Shown: positions 6,871 through 15,837, numbered from the stretch's first letter. The stretch: 64,000 nt of DNA from Cupriavidus basilensis (GCF_008801925.2 NZ_CP062805.1:62001-126000); one strand, 5' to 3'. Translations and numbers: made by a program. Notes: generated by a model from the sequence alone, not told the origin.

Positions 6871-8750
6871 GCGGCCTCCGGTTTCATCAGTTTCTCTTGC
6901 GCGTCAAGAAGTCGTTGCAGCGTCTGTGCCTCGATGCGGCATTCGACGCTCGCCTCATCGACAGCGCGCAGCTTCTCGACTGTGGTGCGCTGTGCCTTGA
7001 TCACGCGCTGAAGCTTCGACGGCACGATCACGAGGTTACGGCAGTTCGATTCAAGGCAATCCAGACGCATCCAATCGAGCGGCGTCGACTTGCACGGCTC
7101 GACGCTGGCGCACCCGCCAAGCACCGTCTCACGGTACGCCAGTTCGCCCTTCCCGAACATCCTCACCGTCTGCTCGCGTGAGTAGACCGACACAGGCGAC
7201 GCCTGCACGGCACGGCTCTGTGTCCATGCTGCGTGCCCCCCGAACAGCCGCTCGTCAGAGAACAGCACCTGCTCAGCGTACGCAAGGTACTCGGACAGGC
7301 CCTGTGCCTCGGCCCATTCTTTCGCGAAGTGAGCCTTGTCGGTGTCAATGAAGCCCTGCGCAAACGCCGAGCCGCGAGCGTAGTACATGCTCATTTCCTG
7401 CGTGATGTGCTGCAACTGACGTTTGAGCGTCGGTAGCGTGACGAGGCCGCTGCGTTGCGCATACAGCGCGAGCGAGCGGCGAAGCTGATGACGCGTGAAC
7501 GGCCACTGCTGCCCGACCGCGTACTTCGGTTCGTCTTCCCATGCGCGGTGCATGTCGACACGCTTCAGTTCAGCGATGTCCTCGGCCGTGATCGTCGGGA
7601 AGACGCGCTCACGAAAAGCTTCGACTTCGATATATATGGTAGTGGGCGCCCGGTTTGCCACGTACTTGAGATGCAGACCCATCCGACAGAACAGCAGGTG
7701 GGAACCGTCCTTCGATTCGGCGTAGCCTGGTGCGCCGTGCGCACGATGCGCTTCGCCCGACAGCCGTTGCGCGAGCCTGACGGCGCGAGCACCGAGCGGG
7801 CTCGTCACCCAGCATGCGCGTTTGGGACGCCCGCCGGACAGCTTGGTCGTCACGCCCTCGATGGCGTAGTGCATCACACCATCCAGCCGGGTCTCCCTCA
7901 GACAGTCGTACGGCAGGTTCTCTGCTTCCATCGCGCGCATGCCGGTGAACGACAGGATGACCAGCTGGCATAACGCGCTGATCGAGGCCACAAGCGACAT
8001 CACGACGTAAGGGGAGTCCGTGCACCCGAAGTGGACAGCAGCCGTCTTCAGTGAGGCACAGACGTCAGGGCGTTCGCCAGCGTATGCGCGCGCGAGGTAG
8101 TCCGATAGCGCGTTCGCGACGCTCTCGGCGATCCCGAGATCATGCTCGCAGGTCGACAGGAAGTGCTGGTAAATCCGCGTCGGGATGACCGCGTATTGGG
8201 AGTTTCCGGCGTGTTGCGCGGAGCGTTCGAGCAGGGGCTTATGCAGTTGGGCCAATGGCACGCGCAGCCCTGTGGCCTCGGCGCCCACTCGGTAAAGTTT
8301 CGCCAGAATCGAATGAAGGCGTTGGGCCTTCATGTCCATCCCGGCTTGTGCCGCATAGTCCAGAACAACGGCGACGCTGGATAGCCCCTCATAAAGAGTA
8401 AGCTGGCGTTCGGCGGCAAAGTAAGCAAAGTCCTTCAGGTAAACTGAGCAACCTTGAAGAGTACTGGACGCAGGTACCGTCTCGCTCGCTTCGTGCATCA
8501 GAAAGTACATGACCTGCTTCCACTGACGTGTAGTCGCGTCTGAAAGGGTGCGGCCTGCGTCGTTAAGCGGATGACCCCTAAAGTGGATACTGGTGCGGCG
8601 CGATCCAATCGTATATGCACGGATGTCCCAGGCGTCGTCACCAAACAGCGAAGCAGCTTTCCCGGCCTTGTCGGGTGTCACGACCGCATCGTCTTCGATC
8701 CGATACCAGTCTGGGCGCTCGGCGAGCGCCGCGATCAGCGTATTGTTCAT
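6867..8750 (-). CDS. Large tyrosine recombinase, third of the trio
   Basis: A 627-residue recombinase. The catalytic domain sits in the middle (about residues 255-470) rather than at the C-terminus. Arg is in FTGMRAMEAENLPY, HxxR in TRHQLRRSLALYA, and the nucleophile is probably one of the Tyr pair in EMSMYYARGSA. After the catalytic domain is a roughly 150-residue tail with Cys residues (GGCASVEPC, CLESNC) that might bind metal and a final helical stretch. It overlaps the second recombinase by 4 bp upstream and the small coiled-coil gene by 4 bp downstream, so the proteins are probably made together. It probably acts with its two partners in excision and integration. Confidence 0.85.
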   Translation of the reverse strand: MNNTLIAALAERPDWYRIEDDAVVTPDKAGKAASLFGDDAWDIRAYTIGSRRTSIHFRGHPLNDAGRTLSDATTRQWKQVMYFLMHEASETVPASSTLQGCSVYLKDFAYFAAERQLTLYEGLSSVAVVLDYAAQAGMDMKAQRLHSILAKLYRVGAEATGLRVPLAQLHKPLLERSAQHAGNSQYAVIPTRIYQHFLSTCEHDLGIAESVANALSDYLARAYAGERPDVCASLKTAAVHFGCTDSPYVVMSLVASISALCQLVILSFTGMRAMEAENLPYDCLRETRLDGVMHYAIEGVTTKLSGGRPKRACWVTSPLGARAVRLAQRLSGEAHRAHGAPGYAESKDGSHLLFCRMGLHLKYVANRAPTTIYIEVEAFRERVFPTITAEDIAELKRVDMHRAWEDEPKYAVGQQWPFTRHQLRRSLALYAQRSGLVTLPTLKRQLQHITQEMSMYYARGSAFAQGFIDTDKAHFAKEWAEAQGLSEYLAYAEQVLFSDERLFGGHAAWTQSRAVQASPVSVYSREQTVRMFGKGELAYRETVLGGCASVEPCKSTPLDWMRLDCLESNCRNLVIVPSKLQRVIKAQRTTVEKLRAVDEASVECRIEAQTLQRLLDAQEKLMKPEAA

Positions 8751-10627
8751 GCCACTCCCAATTCGTAAAGCTGATCAAGCTTGGTCGACCAGAAAGCGTC
8801 CAGGTTTCCATCAATATCAACGTCGTGCTCGATCTGACCGACCAGCGCGGCGTCGCGCTTCCGTATTTCATTCAGGAGGAAGTCGACCCTTCGCAGCACC
8901 GCGCCGAACGAGCTCTCGTACTGCTCGAACGAGTCAGCACGCCCGCTTACGAGCCTGACGCAGTGACGGCAGCTCAGCAGCTTGCGGATGTCGGCGGCGT
9001 CAGCGTGCACGCGGTACTGATCGCAAAAGATACACCCTTCGGTCGAGCGGCAGTCAGGCAGTACGGTGACCGAAGCCGCGATCGGCGCGGGCTTGTGGAA
9101 CTCGATGCAGACGCCCACCGCGCTCTTGATGGAGCCCGCCGGGTCGTTGCCAGCCTTCAGCACCGTCTTCTCGACTGAAGCGAGGAATGCACCCATCTCA
9201 GCCTTGTGCGCGGTGTCCGTGCCGTTCGAGTACGAGCGCAGCGCCGTGGCCAAGGAGTGGCCCATCAGCCTGGCTGCAACGACAGGACCGTGATTGCTCA
9301 CCGCCCAATCCTGCTTCGCCGCACGCCACTGACGAGCGCTGATGCGCGGCAGCACAATCCCGAGCGTCTCGAGCCGACTATAAAGCCGATCAAGGAACTG
9401 GGCTGAGAGAGCCGTTAGCCGCCGTAGCTGCGCATGATGCCCGAGTACGACGAACAACGCGTCACAGTCTTCGTCCTGCACAAGATACCTGCGCAATGCC
9501 AGATACGCCTTGAGCTTTGGCATGAAGGCCAGCGAGACGGTGAACGCAACTTCCCTTCCACCTGCACGGTACTTAACCTCGCGAAACTTCTGACGTACAA
9601 CAGATGCATCCTGCAGGGTCGCGGCGAGCTCCGGGCTCCATTTCATTGCCAGCAGCTGCGCGAGGCTGACGCCCGTTTCAGCCAGAAACAGCGTGGCGAA
9701 GCAAAAGGCCGCCAACGAAGCGTGCGAGCGACGGATCGGTGACTGTGCGTCTTCGTTGGCCGCCACGAGATGTTTGGCAGTTAACCACGCGATGCCCCAC
9801 GAACGATGGCGAGGATTGTTAGCTCCAGCCTCGGCCAAGCGCCTCGTGATCTCTTCCCGGGTGCGCAGCTGTCCCGTCTCCAGATTCCAGCCAAGCAAGC
9901 CGTACGAGTCGTGCCCTTTTCTGCGGCCATGTGTGTGCGGAACGAGGCAAAGATTCTCACCTCGCGCCGTGGTCACGCGCAACGGATAAGGCTTGAAGTC
10001 GAGCACCAGCGTGCTGATGCTGCTGAAGAGCGCGTCAGCCCACGCGAGCAAGGCGGCTTGTGCCTCGGCGTCGGGCACAACTGTCGTTCCATTAGCATAC
10101 CATTGCTGGCGCAGCACCCTCGCATCGGCGCAGAAGTCGTCGTTTCTGAAGAACTCACGAAGCATCGACAACAGATTAGGCTGAATGCCCGCGACGGTAT
10201 TGTGGTTCAGCTTGCCTAGTGAGACCTGTTCACGCTTTTCGCGAAAGAAGCGATGAACTGCCTCCGCCGTAGCATTCTCGTCACAGAGAACCTGATGCAA
10301 TCCCAGCCTGTCGGCCCAGTTGGCGAAGTCAAGCACGCCGCGCAGAGCACCGTAGATAGTCTCCGGACGCAAGGCGCCAAGGGTCAAACGCTCGGAAAGC
10401 TGCGTCACCAGCAGGCGTACAACCTTAGTGCGTTCGCTGCTAAAGCTTCTGGGATCGAACGTGTGCCGCGCGTGCCGCGTGTTCGACGTGTCACGCGTCA
10501 GGTAGCAGATCTGCCCGATATCGGAACGGGTGCGAATTCCTTCCCACTTTAGCAGCGCGCGCTCGGGATGCAGCAGCGTCGTGCCCACCGCGAGTGGCAT
10601 GCGAACTTCCTCGTACACCCGGCTCAT
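8747..10627 (-). CDS. Large tyrosine recombinase-like protein, second of the trio
   Basis: A 626-residue relative of the flanking recombinases. Recognisable parts are a GH...Y box (LMGHSLATALRSYSNG) and an upstream Arg-containing helix (ISARQWRAAKQDW) where HxxR is expected. Two positions look altered: the first catalytic Arg region reads AETGVSLAQLL (Ser in place of Arg), and the His of HxxR is not evident. The C-terminus has a CxxC...CxxC pair (CIFCDQY, CRHCVRL), likely a zinc site. ATG at 10627 was chosen because it overlaps the preceding stop by 4 bp and matches the other joints in the cluster; the longer frame is antisense-like. It may be a structural or DNA-binding partner rather than an active recombinase. 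Confidence 0.8.
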   Translation of the reverse strand: MSRVYEEVRMPLAVGTTLLHPERALLKWEGIRTRSDIGQICYLTRDTSNTRHARHTFDPRSFSSERTKVVRLLVTQLSERLTLGALRPETIYGALRGVLDFANWADRLGLHQVLCDENATAEAVHRFFREKREQVSLGKLNHNTVAGIQPNLLSMLREFFRNDDFCADARVLRQQWYANGTTVVPDAEAQAALLAWADALFSSISTLVLDFKPYPLRVTTARGENLCLVPHTHGRRKGHDSYGLLGWNLETGQLRTREEITRRLAEAGANNPRHRSWGIAWLTAKHLVAANEDAQSPIRRSHASLAAFCFATLFLAETGVSLAQLLAMKWSPELAATLQDASVVRQKFREVKYRAGGREVAFTVSLAFMPKLKAYLALRRYLVQDEDCDALFVVLGHHAQLRRLTALSAQFLDRLYSRLETLGIVLPRISARQWRAAKQDWAVSNHGPVVAARLMGHSLATALRSYSNGTDTAHKAEMGAFLASVEKTVLKAGNDPAGSIKSAVGVCIEFHKPAPIAASVTVLPDCRSTEGCIFCDQYRVHADAADIRKLLSCRHCVRLVSGRADSFEQYESSFGAVLRRVDFLLNEIRKRDAALVGQIEHDVDIDGNLDAFWSTKLDQLYELGVA

Positions 10628-12072
10628 ACTGCCACCCCGGTGTCTAGGGCGCGCGTGACCAGCGTCGACAGGTGTGTGCCCCAGCTGTCCTGCACAGCGT
10701 CGAACAGCTTGCGGTTCTCGCGGTAGCTGAGGTAGCCCTCGGTGGTGGACAGTCGTGCGTGCCACATCAGCTGCCGCAACTGATCGAGCGCCCGTGTGTA
10801 CCTGGTCTCATTCGCGGTCATCGCGTCGACCATGTTCAGCCCAAAGGTTGCACGCAGGTCGTGGAAGCTAAACTCGTACCTGAGGTTGCCGAGCCGCTCG
10901 CGCATCATGGGCAATAGTTCGTCCTTGATGAACTGGCGCACGGCCTGTCCAGTCTTGACGTGACGGCGCACCTTTGGGCCAGTGCTGACCGGGCCGCGCG
11001 ATGCGAGATCATCGTAGAGCGGCGCACCGCGATGGCTCAGAAAGAGCGGCTGGTCGTGGTCATCTCCGCCGTCTGCCAGTTGGCGACGCTTGCGCGCACG
11101 ATCGCTGTGCACGTAGATGTACAGCCGCTCGTAGAAACCCCGGGGCAGGTGCAACACGCCCTTGACACCGCCCTTCGTGTCGATGCCCGTACCCGGCCCG
11201 CAGGCGAGACGGATGTCGTCGCCGTGAAACTCGCCTGGCTTGCGCATTACGTGTTTCGCGCGCACGGTCAATACCGTCTGGATGCGAGCGCCCGTCAACA
11301 AAGCGAACAGATGAACGAGCGTCATCTCGATGTTGCCGAGAGCGGCTAACGATTCAAGCAACACCGACTGCTCGGAAGAGGAGAGCGGGCGCAGGCGCCC
11401 GCCGTCCTGAATGCGATCGTCCCACGGGTCTTCCGCGCGGCGACAGCGGATCGACAGGTCAGTGGTCTTGACCTCGATCACGCCGCTGAATCCCTTCTGG
11501 TCCTTGACCTCAATGAAGCGATCAGATTCAACCCACGGCGCGTTCGCGGGCCTGAAGCCGGCTTCGGTTATGAGCCAGCGATAGAAGCGGGCTATAGCAC
11601 CCATACGACGCTTCGCGACACCCGCAGACAGTTCGCCCGCCTGCACGGCCAGCCTGATCGATGCGCTATAGCGGTAGGTCGGCCGTTGTCGCTTGTTTGC
11701 GGGGAACGTTAGCCAGTCGATATCCTCGTCGTCCAGGTAACGACGGAACGCCACCAGATCGTCAGCGATGCTGGCGAACGTCAGCATATTGGGCGAGGAC
11801 TTCGACTCCAGCATATCGATGAGCCAGATGTTCGCTTCAGCCCACGGCGCGCCGTCAGCAAGTCGGACAACGGGAAAGAGAGGGAAGGTGCTTGGGATCC
11901 ACTGCGGTCGTGCGTCGCGCCGCTTGCCGGTGGCGGGGTCTGCGAGCGGGACCGTGTGATAGACGGTGCCACCCTCGGGTGTGGTGATGCTAACCGGCGT
12001 CGCGCCGGGAGTGTCGCGGTCAACGACCTCGGTAAGCGGTAGTTGCCGGATGGTGGTTCTTCTTGCGATCAT
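10624..12072 (-). CDS. Tyrosine recombinase, first of the trio
   Basis: A 482-residue site-specific recombinase with all core residues visible: Arg in LLTGARIQTVL, HxxR in FHDLRATFG, His in LMWHARLSTTEGY and the nucleophilic Tyr in GYLSY. The N-terminal 130 residues precede a SAM-like core-binding domain (IADDLVAFRRYLDDEDIDW). It is transcribed first in the cluster, starting 84 bp from the right core, so the promoter must lie within the right end. Its complete catalytic set makes it the best candidate for the strand-exchange enzyme acting at TTGGCC. Confidence 0.88.
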   Translation of the reverse strand: MIARRTTIRQLPLTEVVDRDTPGATPVSITTPEGGTVYHTVPLADPATGKRRDARPQWIPSTFPLFPVVRLADGAPWAEANIWLIDMLESKSSPNMLTFASIADDLVAFRRYLDDEDIDWLTFPANKRQRPTYRYSASIRLAVQAGELSAGVAKRRMGAIARFYRWLITEAGFRPANAPWVESDRFIEVKDQKGFSGVIEVKTTDLSIRCRRAEDPWDDRIQDGGRLRPLSSSEQSVLLESLAALGNIEMTLVHLFALLTGARIQTVLTVRAKHVMRKPGEFHGDDIRLACGPGTGIDTKGGVKGVLHLPRGFYERLYIYVHSDRARKRRQLADGGDDHDQPLFLSHRGAPLYDDLASRGPVSTGPKVRRHVKTGQAVRQFIKDELLPMMRERLGNLRYEFSFHDLRATFGLNMVDAMTANETRYTRALDQLRQLMWHARLSTTEGYLSYRENRKLFDAVQDSWGTHLSTLVTRALDTGVAV

Positions 12073-12145
12073 CGCCCAGATCCTCTTATGTGTTTGGAGG
12101 TGTCTGCTTTAACACAGCCTGCGAGTATCAGCAGATCGTTCTTGG

Positions 12146-12161
12146 CTTGCGCATATTGGCC
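12146..12161. repeat. Right junction of the Tn554-like element (arm plus core)
   Basis: Arm CTTGCGCATA (inverse TATGCGCAAG) is followed by core TTGGCC; the tnsB frame resumes directly at 12162. It matches the left junction arm in inverted orientation at 9 of 10 bases. Confidence 0.8.
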
Positions 12162-13297
12162 GCGAGTATAGCCGCTACGACGTCATCAAGACCATCGAGT
12201 CGGCCTTGGAGCCGCATCGACTGCGCGACTTCACGATTCCTGGCTTGGCCTACGGTCCGCACGACGGCTTTCCCTCACAGCGCCTCCCAGAGCTGGCGTA
12301 TACAACCTGGGAATGGATGAAGCTGGACAACGCGAAGGCGAATCTCGCCAAGGAGACGCTCGACGCGTTGTGTGAGTTCGTTGGCTGTTGCGCAGACACA
12401 GGACCGAAGTACAGTCCCGATGATCGCCCCTACATCGAACGCTTCTTCGGGACTATTGCGAGCAGGCTGTCTTCCAGATTGCCTGGCTACACGGGTTCGC
12501 ATCCCCGTGATTTGCGGCGCGCGCTGGCCGATCCGAAGGGAAAGCTACGCTTGTATGTGTCGTTTGACGAGTTAGAGGAGTTGGTCGAATACGCTATTGC
12601 GAGCTACAACGGCACGCCGCATGCCGGCCTGAACAATGTCACGCCGCTTGAAGCGATGGAGTATTTCATTCGCGGCAAGGAACAGTTGGTGACATGGCTG
12701 CCCGAGCATCGTCGCCGTACCCTTTGTCTAATGCAATCGGCCAAGCGTTGCACCGTACGAGCATATCTCCAGCAGGGCGTTCGACCGCACATCAACTTGT
12801 ATGGTGTGCGCTACACAAGCAACGTCCTTGCGTGCAGCACGGATTTGATCGGCAAGAGCTTGCTTATTTACCTGAATGCCGATGATCTTCGCTGTGTCCG
12901 CGCGTTCCAACCAGACGGCGCTGAGTTTGGGGTCTTGGAGGCGCAAGGGGCTTGGGGCGTGATACGGCATAACCTGAAACTACGCCAGCAAATCAATCAG
13001 GAGAAGAAAGACAAGAAGCGGTCGCGTGGGCCCGTTGATGCGGATCCCATCGGAGACTACGTCGACGGAAAGATGGCGCAGGCAAAGAAGTCACGGAAGG
13101 CGGCATCCGAACTGGCGGAAGCAAAGCGGATTCTGTCATCCGCGCCGACGGCGCGAACTGCGATGGGGCGGGGAGCATCCGCCGCGCAGACCGCAACGAA
13201 CGCCGCGTCAGAGCAGAAAGTAGACAAGGCTTCCGAGCAGAAAAAAACACCGACTCGACCGAAGAAGCTGTCTATCGGTACCGGCCAAGTCTTTTAA
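12162..13297 (+). pseudogene. tnsB: TnsB/TniA-type DDE transposase, 3' part
   Basis: This continues TnsB from codon 286 of the reconstructed protein (REYSRYDVIKTIESAL). It carries the second catalytic Asp in MKLDNAKA (codon at 12326) and the Glu in YIERFFGTI (codon at 12437). A small beta-barrel domain and a Lys/Ala/Glu-rich C-terminal tail follow (about the last 100 residues), the part that in TnsB-family proteins contacts TnsC. A TTG at 12206 could start a truncated product lacking the first Asp, which would not be catalytic. It lies 25 bp upstream of tnsC. Confidence 0.88.
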
Positions 13298-13322
13298 CCC
13301 TGTCCTCCGCGAGGGAGTCATC

Positions 13323-14306
13323 ATGTCGCTTCAGATACCGCGTCCGATCGATCCATCGCTGCACCCCTTGGTCACCGGCAACTATCGTATCGCCACGCCG
13401 GCCATCGAAGAGCTCTACGAACTGGTCACTCGATGTCTGCGCTACAGAATTATGGGCGCCCTGATCTACGGCCCGTCGCGCATCGGTAAGACACGGGCGA
13501 TCGAGTACGTGCGATTGCTGTTGGCACGCGAACACCCACGGATGACCAGCTACCACGCACGATGCGAACACAAGCCGAGGCATGCCGAGGGACCATTCTT
13601 CGCCAACCTGCTTGAAGCGGTTGGCGACCCGGATCCTAACGCTGGCGCCAACCCGGCCAAACGTATGCGCCTCGCACTGAGGATTCGTGAGGCCGCCGCT
13701 CGGGCAGGAAGTGGGACGGTTCTGCTTTTCTGTGATGAGGCGCAGCGCTACAACGACAATGAATACGAATGGCTGCGTGATGTTCACGATGCGCTGGATC
13801 GACAGCAGATCAAGTTGTTCACCTTCCTCGTCGGGCAACAGGAATTGCTCGCTCAGAAAACGGCCATGCAGTTGGCTGGGAAAACTCAGATTGTCGCGCG
13901 GCTGATGGTCGAGGAATTGGCCTTCTACGGCATACGAAATGCGAAGGACGTGGCAACGTGTTTGAGCGGCTATGACGAGACGGCTTATCCCGAGCGTAGC
14001 GAATGGAGCTTTACCCGATTTTACGTTCCGCAAGCCTTTGATGCTGGCTATCGACTGGTCAGCGATGCCGACGCGCTGTGGGACGCGTTCGAGACGGCGC
14101 ACCACAAGGCCAGCTTGCCTGGGGCTCTCGAGATCCCAATGGAGTCGTTTGTCCGTGCCGTAGAGATCCTGCTAAAGGATAGCGAGCTCAGGGATTGCCC
14201 GGGCTACTGTCCCGAGCCAGCGCTATGGGCGCACGCGGTACGGCATTCCGGTTACGTCCAGTCACGCCATGCAATCGGTCGTGTGCTCGTCTCCGCTGCC
14301 TTGTGA
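13323..14306 (+). CDS. tnsC: TnsC/TniB-type AAA+ ATPase
   Basis: The 327-residue ATP-dependent target-communication protein of the transposon. Walker A is at residues 50-57 (GPSRIGKT), Walker B at about 132-141 (VLLFCDEAQ), and a sensor-like polar segment follows (FLVGQQELLA). In Tn7-like systems TnsC polymerises on DNA and links the TniQ/TnsD target selector to the TnsB transposase. ATG at 13323 follows a GCGAGGGAG ribosome-binding region. The gene is intact, unlike its tnsB partner. Confidence 0.88.
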   Translation: MSLQIPRPIDPSLHPLVTGNYRIATPAIEELYELVTRCLRYRIMGALIYGPSRIGKTRAIEYVRLLLAREHPRMTSYHARCEHKPRHAEGPFFANLLEAVGDPDPNAGANPAKRMRLALRIREAAARAGSGTVLLFCDEAQRYNDNEYEWLRDVHDALDRQQIKLFTFLVGQQELLAQKTAMQLAGKTQIVARLMVEELAFYGIRNAKDVATCLSGYDETAYPERSEWSFTRFYVPQAFDAGYRLVSDADALWDAFETAHHKASLPGALEIPMESFVRAVEILLKDSELRDCPGYCPEPALWAHAVRHSGYVQSRHAIGRVLVSAAL

Positions 14307-14318
14307 GGGCATTCTAAG

Positions 14319-14936
14319 GTGGCCCGCTTCCCTATCCTCACGCTCGACGAGGCGAAGCTCACTCCGGCGCTGGGCTACGTGTTCGACAAGAAGTGGATCG
14401 ATCCACGGGAATCGCTCGTCTCGATCCTCTGGAAACTCAAAGTGGCGAATGCCTTGTCAGGCGTCGCTGTGATGCGGTTGGTAAGGTTGGACATCGATCC
14501 CTACGAGAGCCTTCCGCCGCAGAGAGGATTCATCGATGTCGTTCGGCTGAACGAAGCGCTGGGCTTGCCAACCAAATCGCTGCACATGGCACTCATCGAG
14601 CAAACCAATCAGCGACGCTATAGCGAAGTGTTTCGCTACTGCCATTTCTGTATGGTGCGTGGGTACCACTCCCTCTTGCACCAACTAGAGACAGCGAGTC
14701 GATGTCCTGCGCATCGTTGCCCTGTGGAGTCGGCATGTAGGCAGTGCGGACATCAAGCGCCGTATTGCCTGAATGTGCAGCTTCTCGAGGCACCACACCG
14801 TTGCGCGCATTGTCATGCATTCTATGGCAACGGGGCCTGGCGACCCGACCGACCACGGCCCATGAGGCCGGACCAACGCAAAGCGTTCGCGCGCTCGTAC
14901 TTTGAGCAAGGCCTGGGATGCAGGAGCCATGGGTAG
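14319..14936 (+). CDS. tniQ: TniQ-family target-selection protein (short)
   Basis: A 205-residue protein starting at GTG 14319, 12 bp after tnsC. The N-terminal part (SLVSILWKLKVANALS) resembles the TniQ domain, and a zinc-binding cluster follows: CHFC, CPAHRCP, CRQCGH and CAHC, in the order seen in TniQ/TnsD proteins. It is shorter than most (roughly 300-500 residues), lacking a long C-terminal DNA-binding region, so its target may be recognised with help from another factor. It is the last gene before the right end. Confidence 0.82.
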   Translation: MARFPILTLDEAKLTPALGYVFDKKWIDPRESLVSILWKLKVANALSGVAVMRLVRLDIDPYESLPPQRGFIDVVRLNEALGLPTKSLHMALIEQTNQRRYSEVFRYCHFCMVRGYHSLLHQLETASRCPAHRCPVESACRQCGHQAPYCLNVQLLEAPHRCAHCHAFYGNGAWRPDRPRPMRPDQRKAFARSYFEQGLGCRSHG

Positions 14937-15126
14937 AGGGACCTTTACCTCTTTCGGCTCTCCGATGTCGGCTCGCCAGATGGAGCCGGCGTAGCATTCC
15001 GGGTCCGTGCAGGCATTTGCACGCCTTCGATTGACACTTCGCGACCCTCAGCCGGTGACAATATTAGTTCGCTGGGCGTAAGTCCTTGATTCTTTTGATG
15101 GTACGCCCGGTTGCCGCGCCGTTGCC

Positions 15127-15162
15127 GCGCGAATTGACGACATTCCTTCGGAAACGGTGACA
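15127..15162. repeat. Right-end repeats of the Tn7-like element
   Basis: GCGAATTGACG (15129-15139) is the inverse of the left-end CGTCAATTCG repeat. GGTGACA occurs at 15054-15060 and again at the proposed terminus 15156-15162. Between tniQ and this end (14937-15126) no gene is visible. Confidence 0.5.
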
Positions 15163-15175
15163 CTCTTCCTTTGTT

Positions 15176-15826
15176 CTACGGATGCAGGGTCAGTTCGCGC
15201 CGTTCCTCGCCCAAGTATGCCGAGACCCTCAGATTGCGTCCAGCCACGGCCGACGTGATCAGAGGGACACCGCCAAGTTCCTCCAGCCGCGACGGCATGG
15301 CGTGCCCGCAGGCGTACTCGACCGACGCACAGGTGACGCAGCGCACCTGCGCTAGCTCGATTGCCACCATCTGTTGCGGGGGGTCGGACATCACCCGAAT
15401 CGCCACGTCCACTTCCTCGCGCAAGAGGTCGTCGACACGGTTGTCGAACAGCAGATCGAGAGCGATGTCGGGATATAGGCGCTTGAACTCGATCAGCCAG
15501 CCGGACATCACTATGTGCCCAAAGCCGGTTGGCAGGCTGAGCCGGACCGAGCCGTACAGGCCTTTGCCGAACATGGCCACCGACTCCTTGGCCGCCAACA
15601 CTTCATTGCGAATGACACACCCATGGTGGTAGAGGCGTTGGCCGACCTCCGTGAGCTCGACCCGCCGTGTCGTGCGCCGCATCAGCTGCATGCCGACCGA
15701 TTTTTCAAGCTGGGTCAGGTGATAGCTGATATTGGCCCGGCTCATCTTCATGTTCCGCGCGGCCAGGCTGAGATTCCCCGCTTCCACGATGTCGACGAAG
15801 AGTGTGAGTGCGCTGCCGTTGATCTG
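15176..15826 (-). pseudogene. LysR-family regulator, truncated at the 3' end and lacking a normal start
   Basis: About 215 residues of a LysR-type regulator of usually about 300. The HTH is clear (NLSLAARNMKMSRANISYHLT) and the effector domain runs to RRELTLHP, where a stop appears 14-17 bp from the proposed transposon terminus. The remaining third of the effector domain is absent. At the other end the family N-terminus (QINGSALTLFVDIVEAG) is encoded but is preceded by TGA instead of an initiator; the first usable start, GTG at 15787, would remove part of the DNA-binding domain. It faces away from the acyl-CoA dehydrogenase operon and may once have controlled it. Confidence 0.8.
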
Positions 15827-15837
15827 TCAAAAAATAT

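Larger units (their letters stand above)
6346..12161. mobile_element. Tn554-like element with three tyrosine recombinases, inserted in tnsB
   Basis: The element occupies 6352-12161, counting one copy of a 6-bp core TTGGCC (6346-6351 and 12156-12161). The bases next to the cores are inverted repeats: TACGCGCAAG on the left and CTTGCGCATA on the right, i.e. TATGCGCAAG when inverted, 9 of 10 matching. Four minus-strand genes fill it, each overlapping the next by 4 bp. Exact removal restores tnsB. The organisation (large recombinases plus a small coiled-coil protein) resembles Tn554 and its relatives. Confidence 0.88.
4699..15162. mobile_element. Tn7-like transposon (tnsA-like, tnsB, tnsC, tniQ) with nested insertion
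   Basis: A colinear set of TnsA-like endonuclease, TnsB DDE transposase, TnsC ATPase and TniQ is bounded by sequences that begin TGTCAC on the left (4699) and end GTGACA on the right (15162). CGTCAATT-type repeats occur inside both ends (4791-4800, 4820-4830 and inverted at 15129-15139). The exact ends are a proposal: only the outer six bases match and no 5-bp target duplication was found. There is no cargo apart from the Tn554-like insert in tnsB. Confidence 0.65.

Noticed and set aside
6346..12161. Classical RIT (recombinase in trio) element
   Set aside because: RIT recombinases are about 300-400 residues each. These are 480-630 with a small coiled-coil partner, closer to the Tn554 plan, so the RIT label was not used.
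4870..14936. CRISPR-associated transposon
   Set aside because: The Tn7-like genes include a TniQ, but there is no Cas gene and no repeat-spacer array anywhere in the window.
4694..15167. 5-bp target duplication for the Tn7-like element
   Set aside because: Bases flanking the proposed ends (AAGTC on the left, CTCTT on the right) do not match, so no duplication is claimed.
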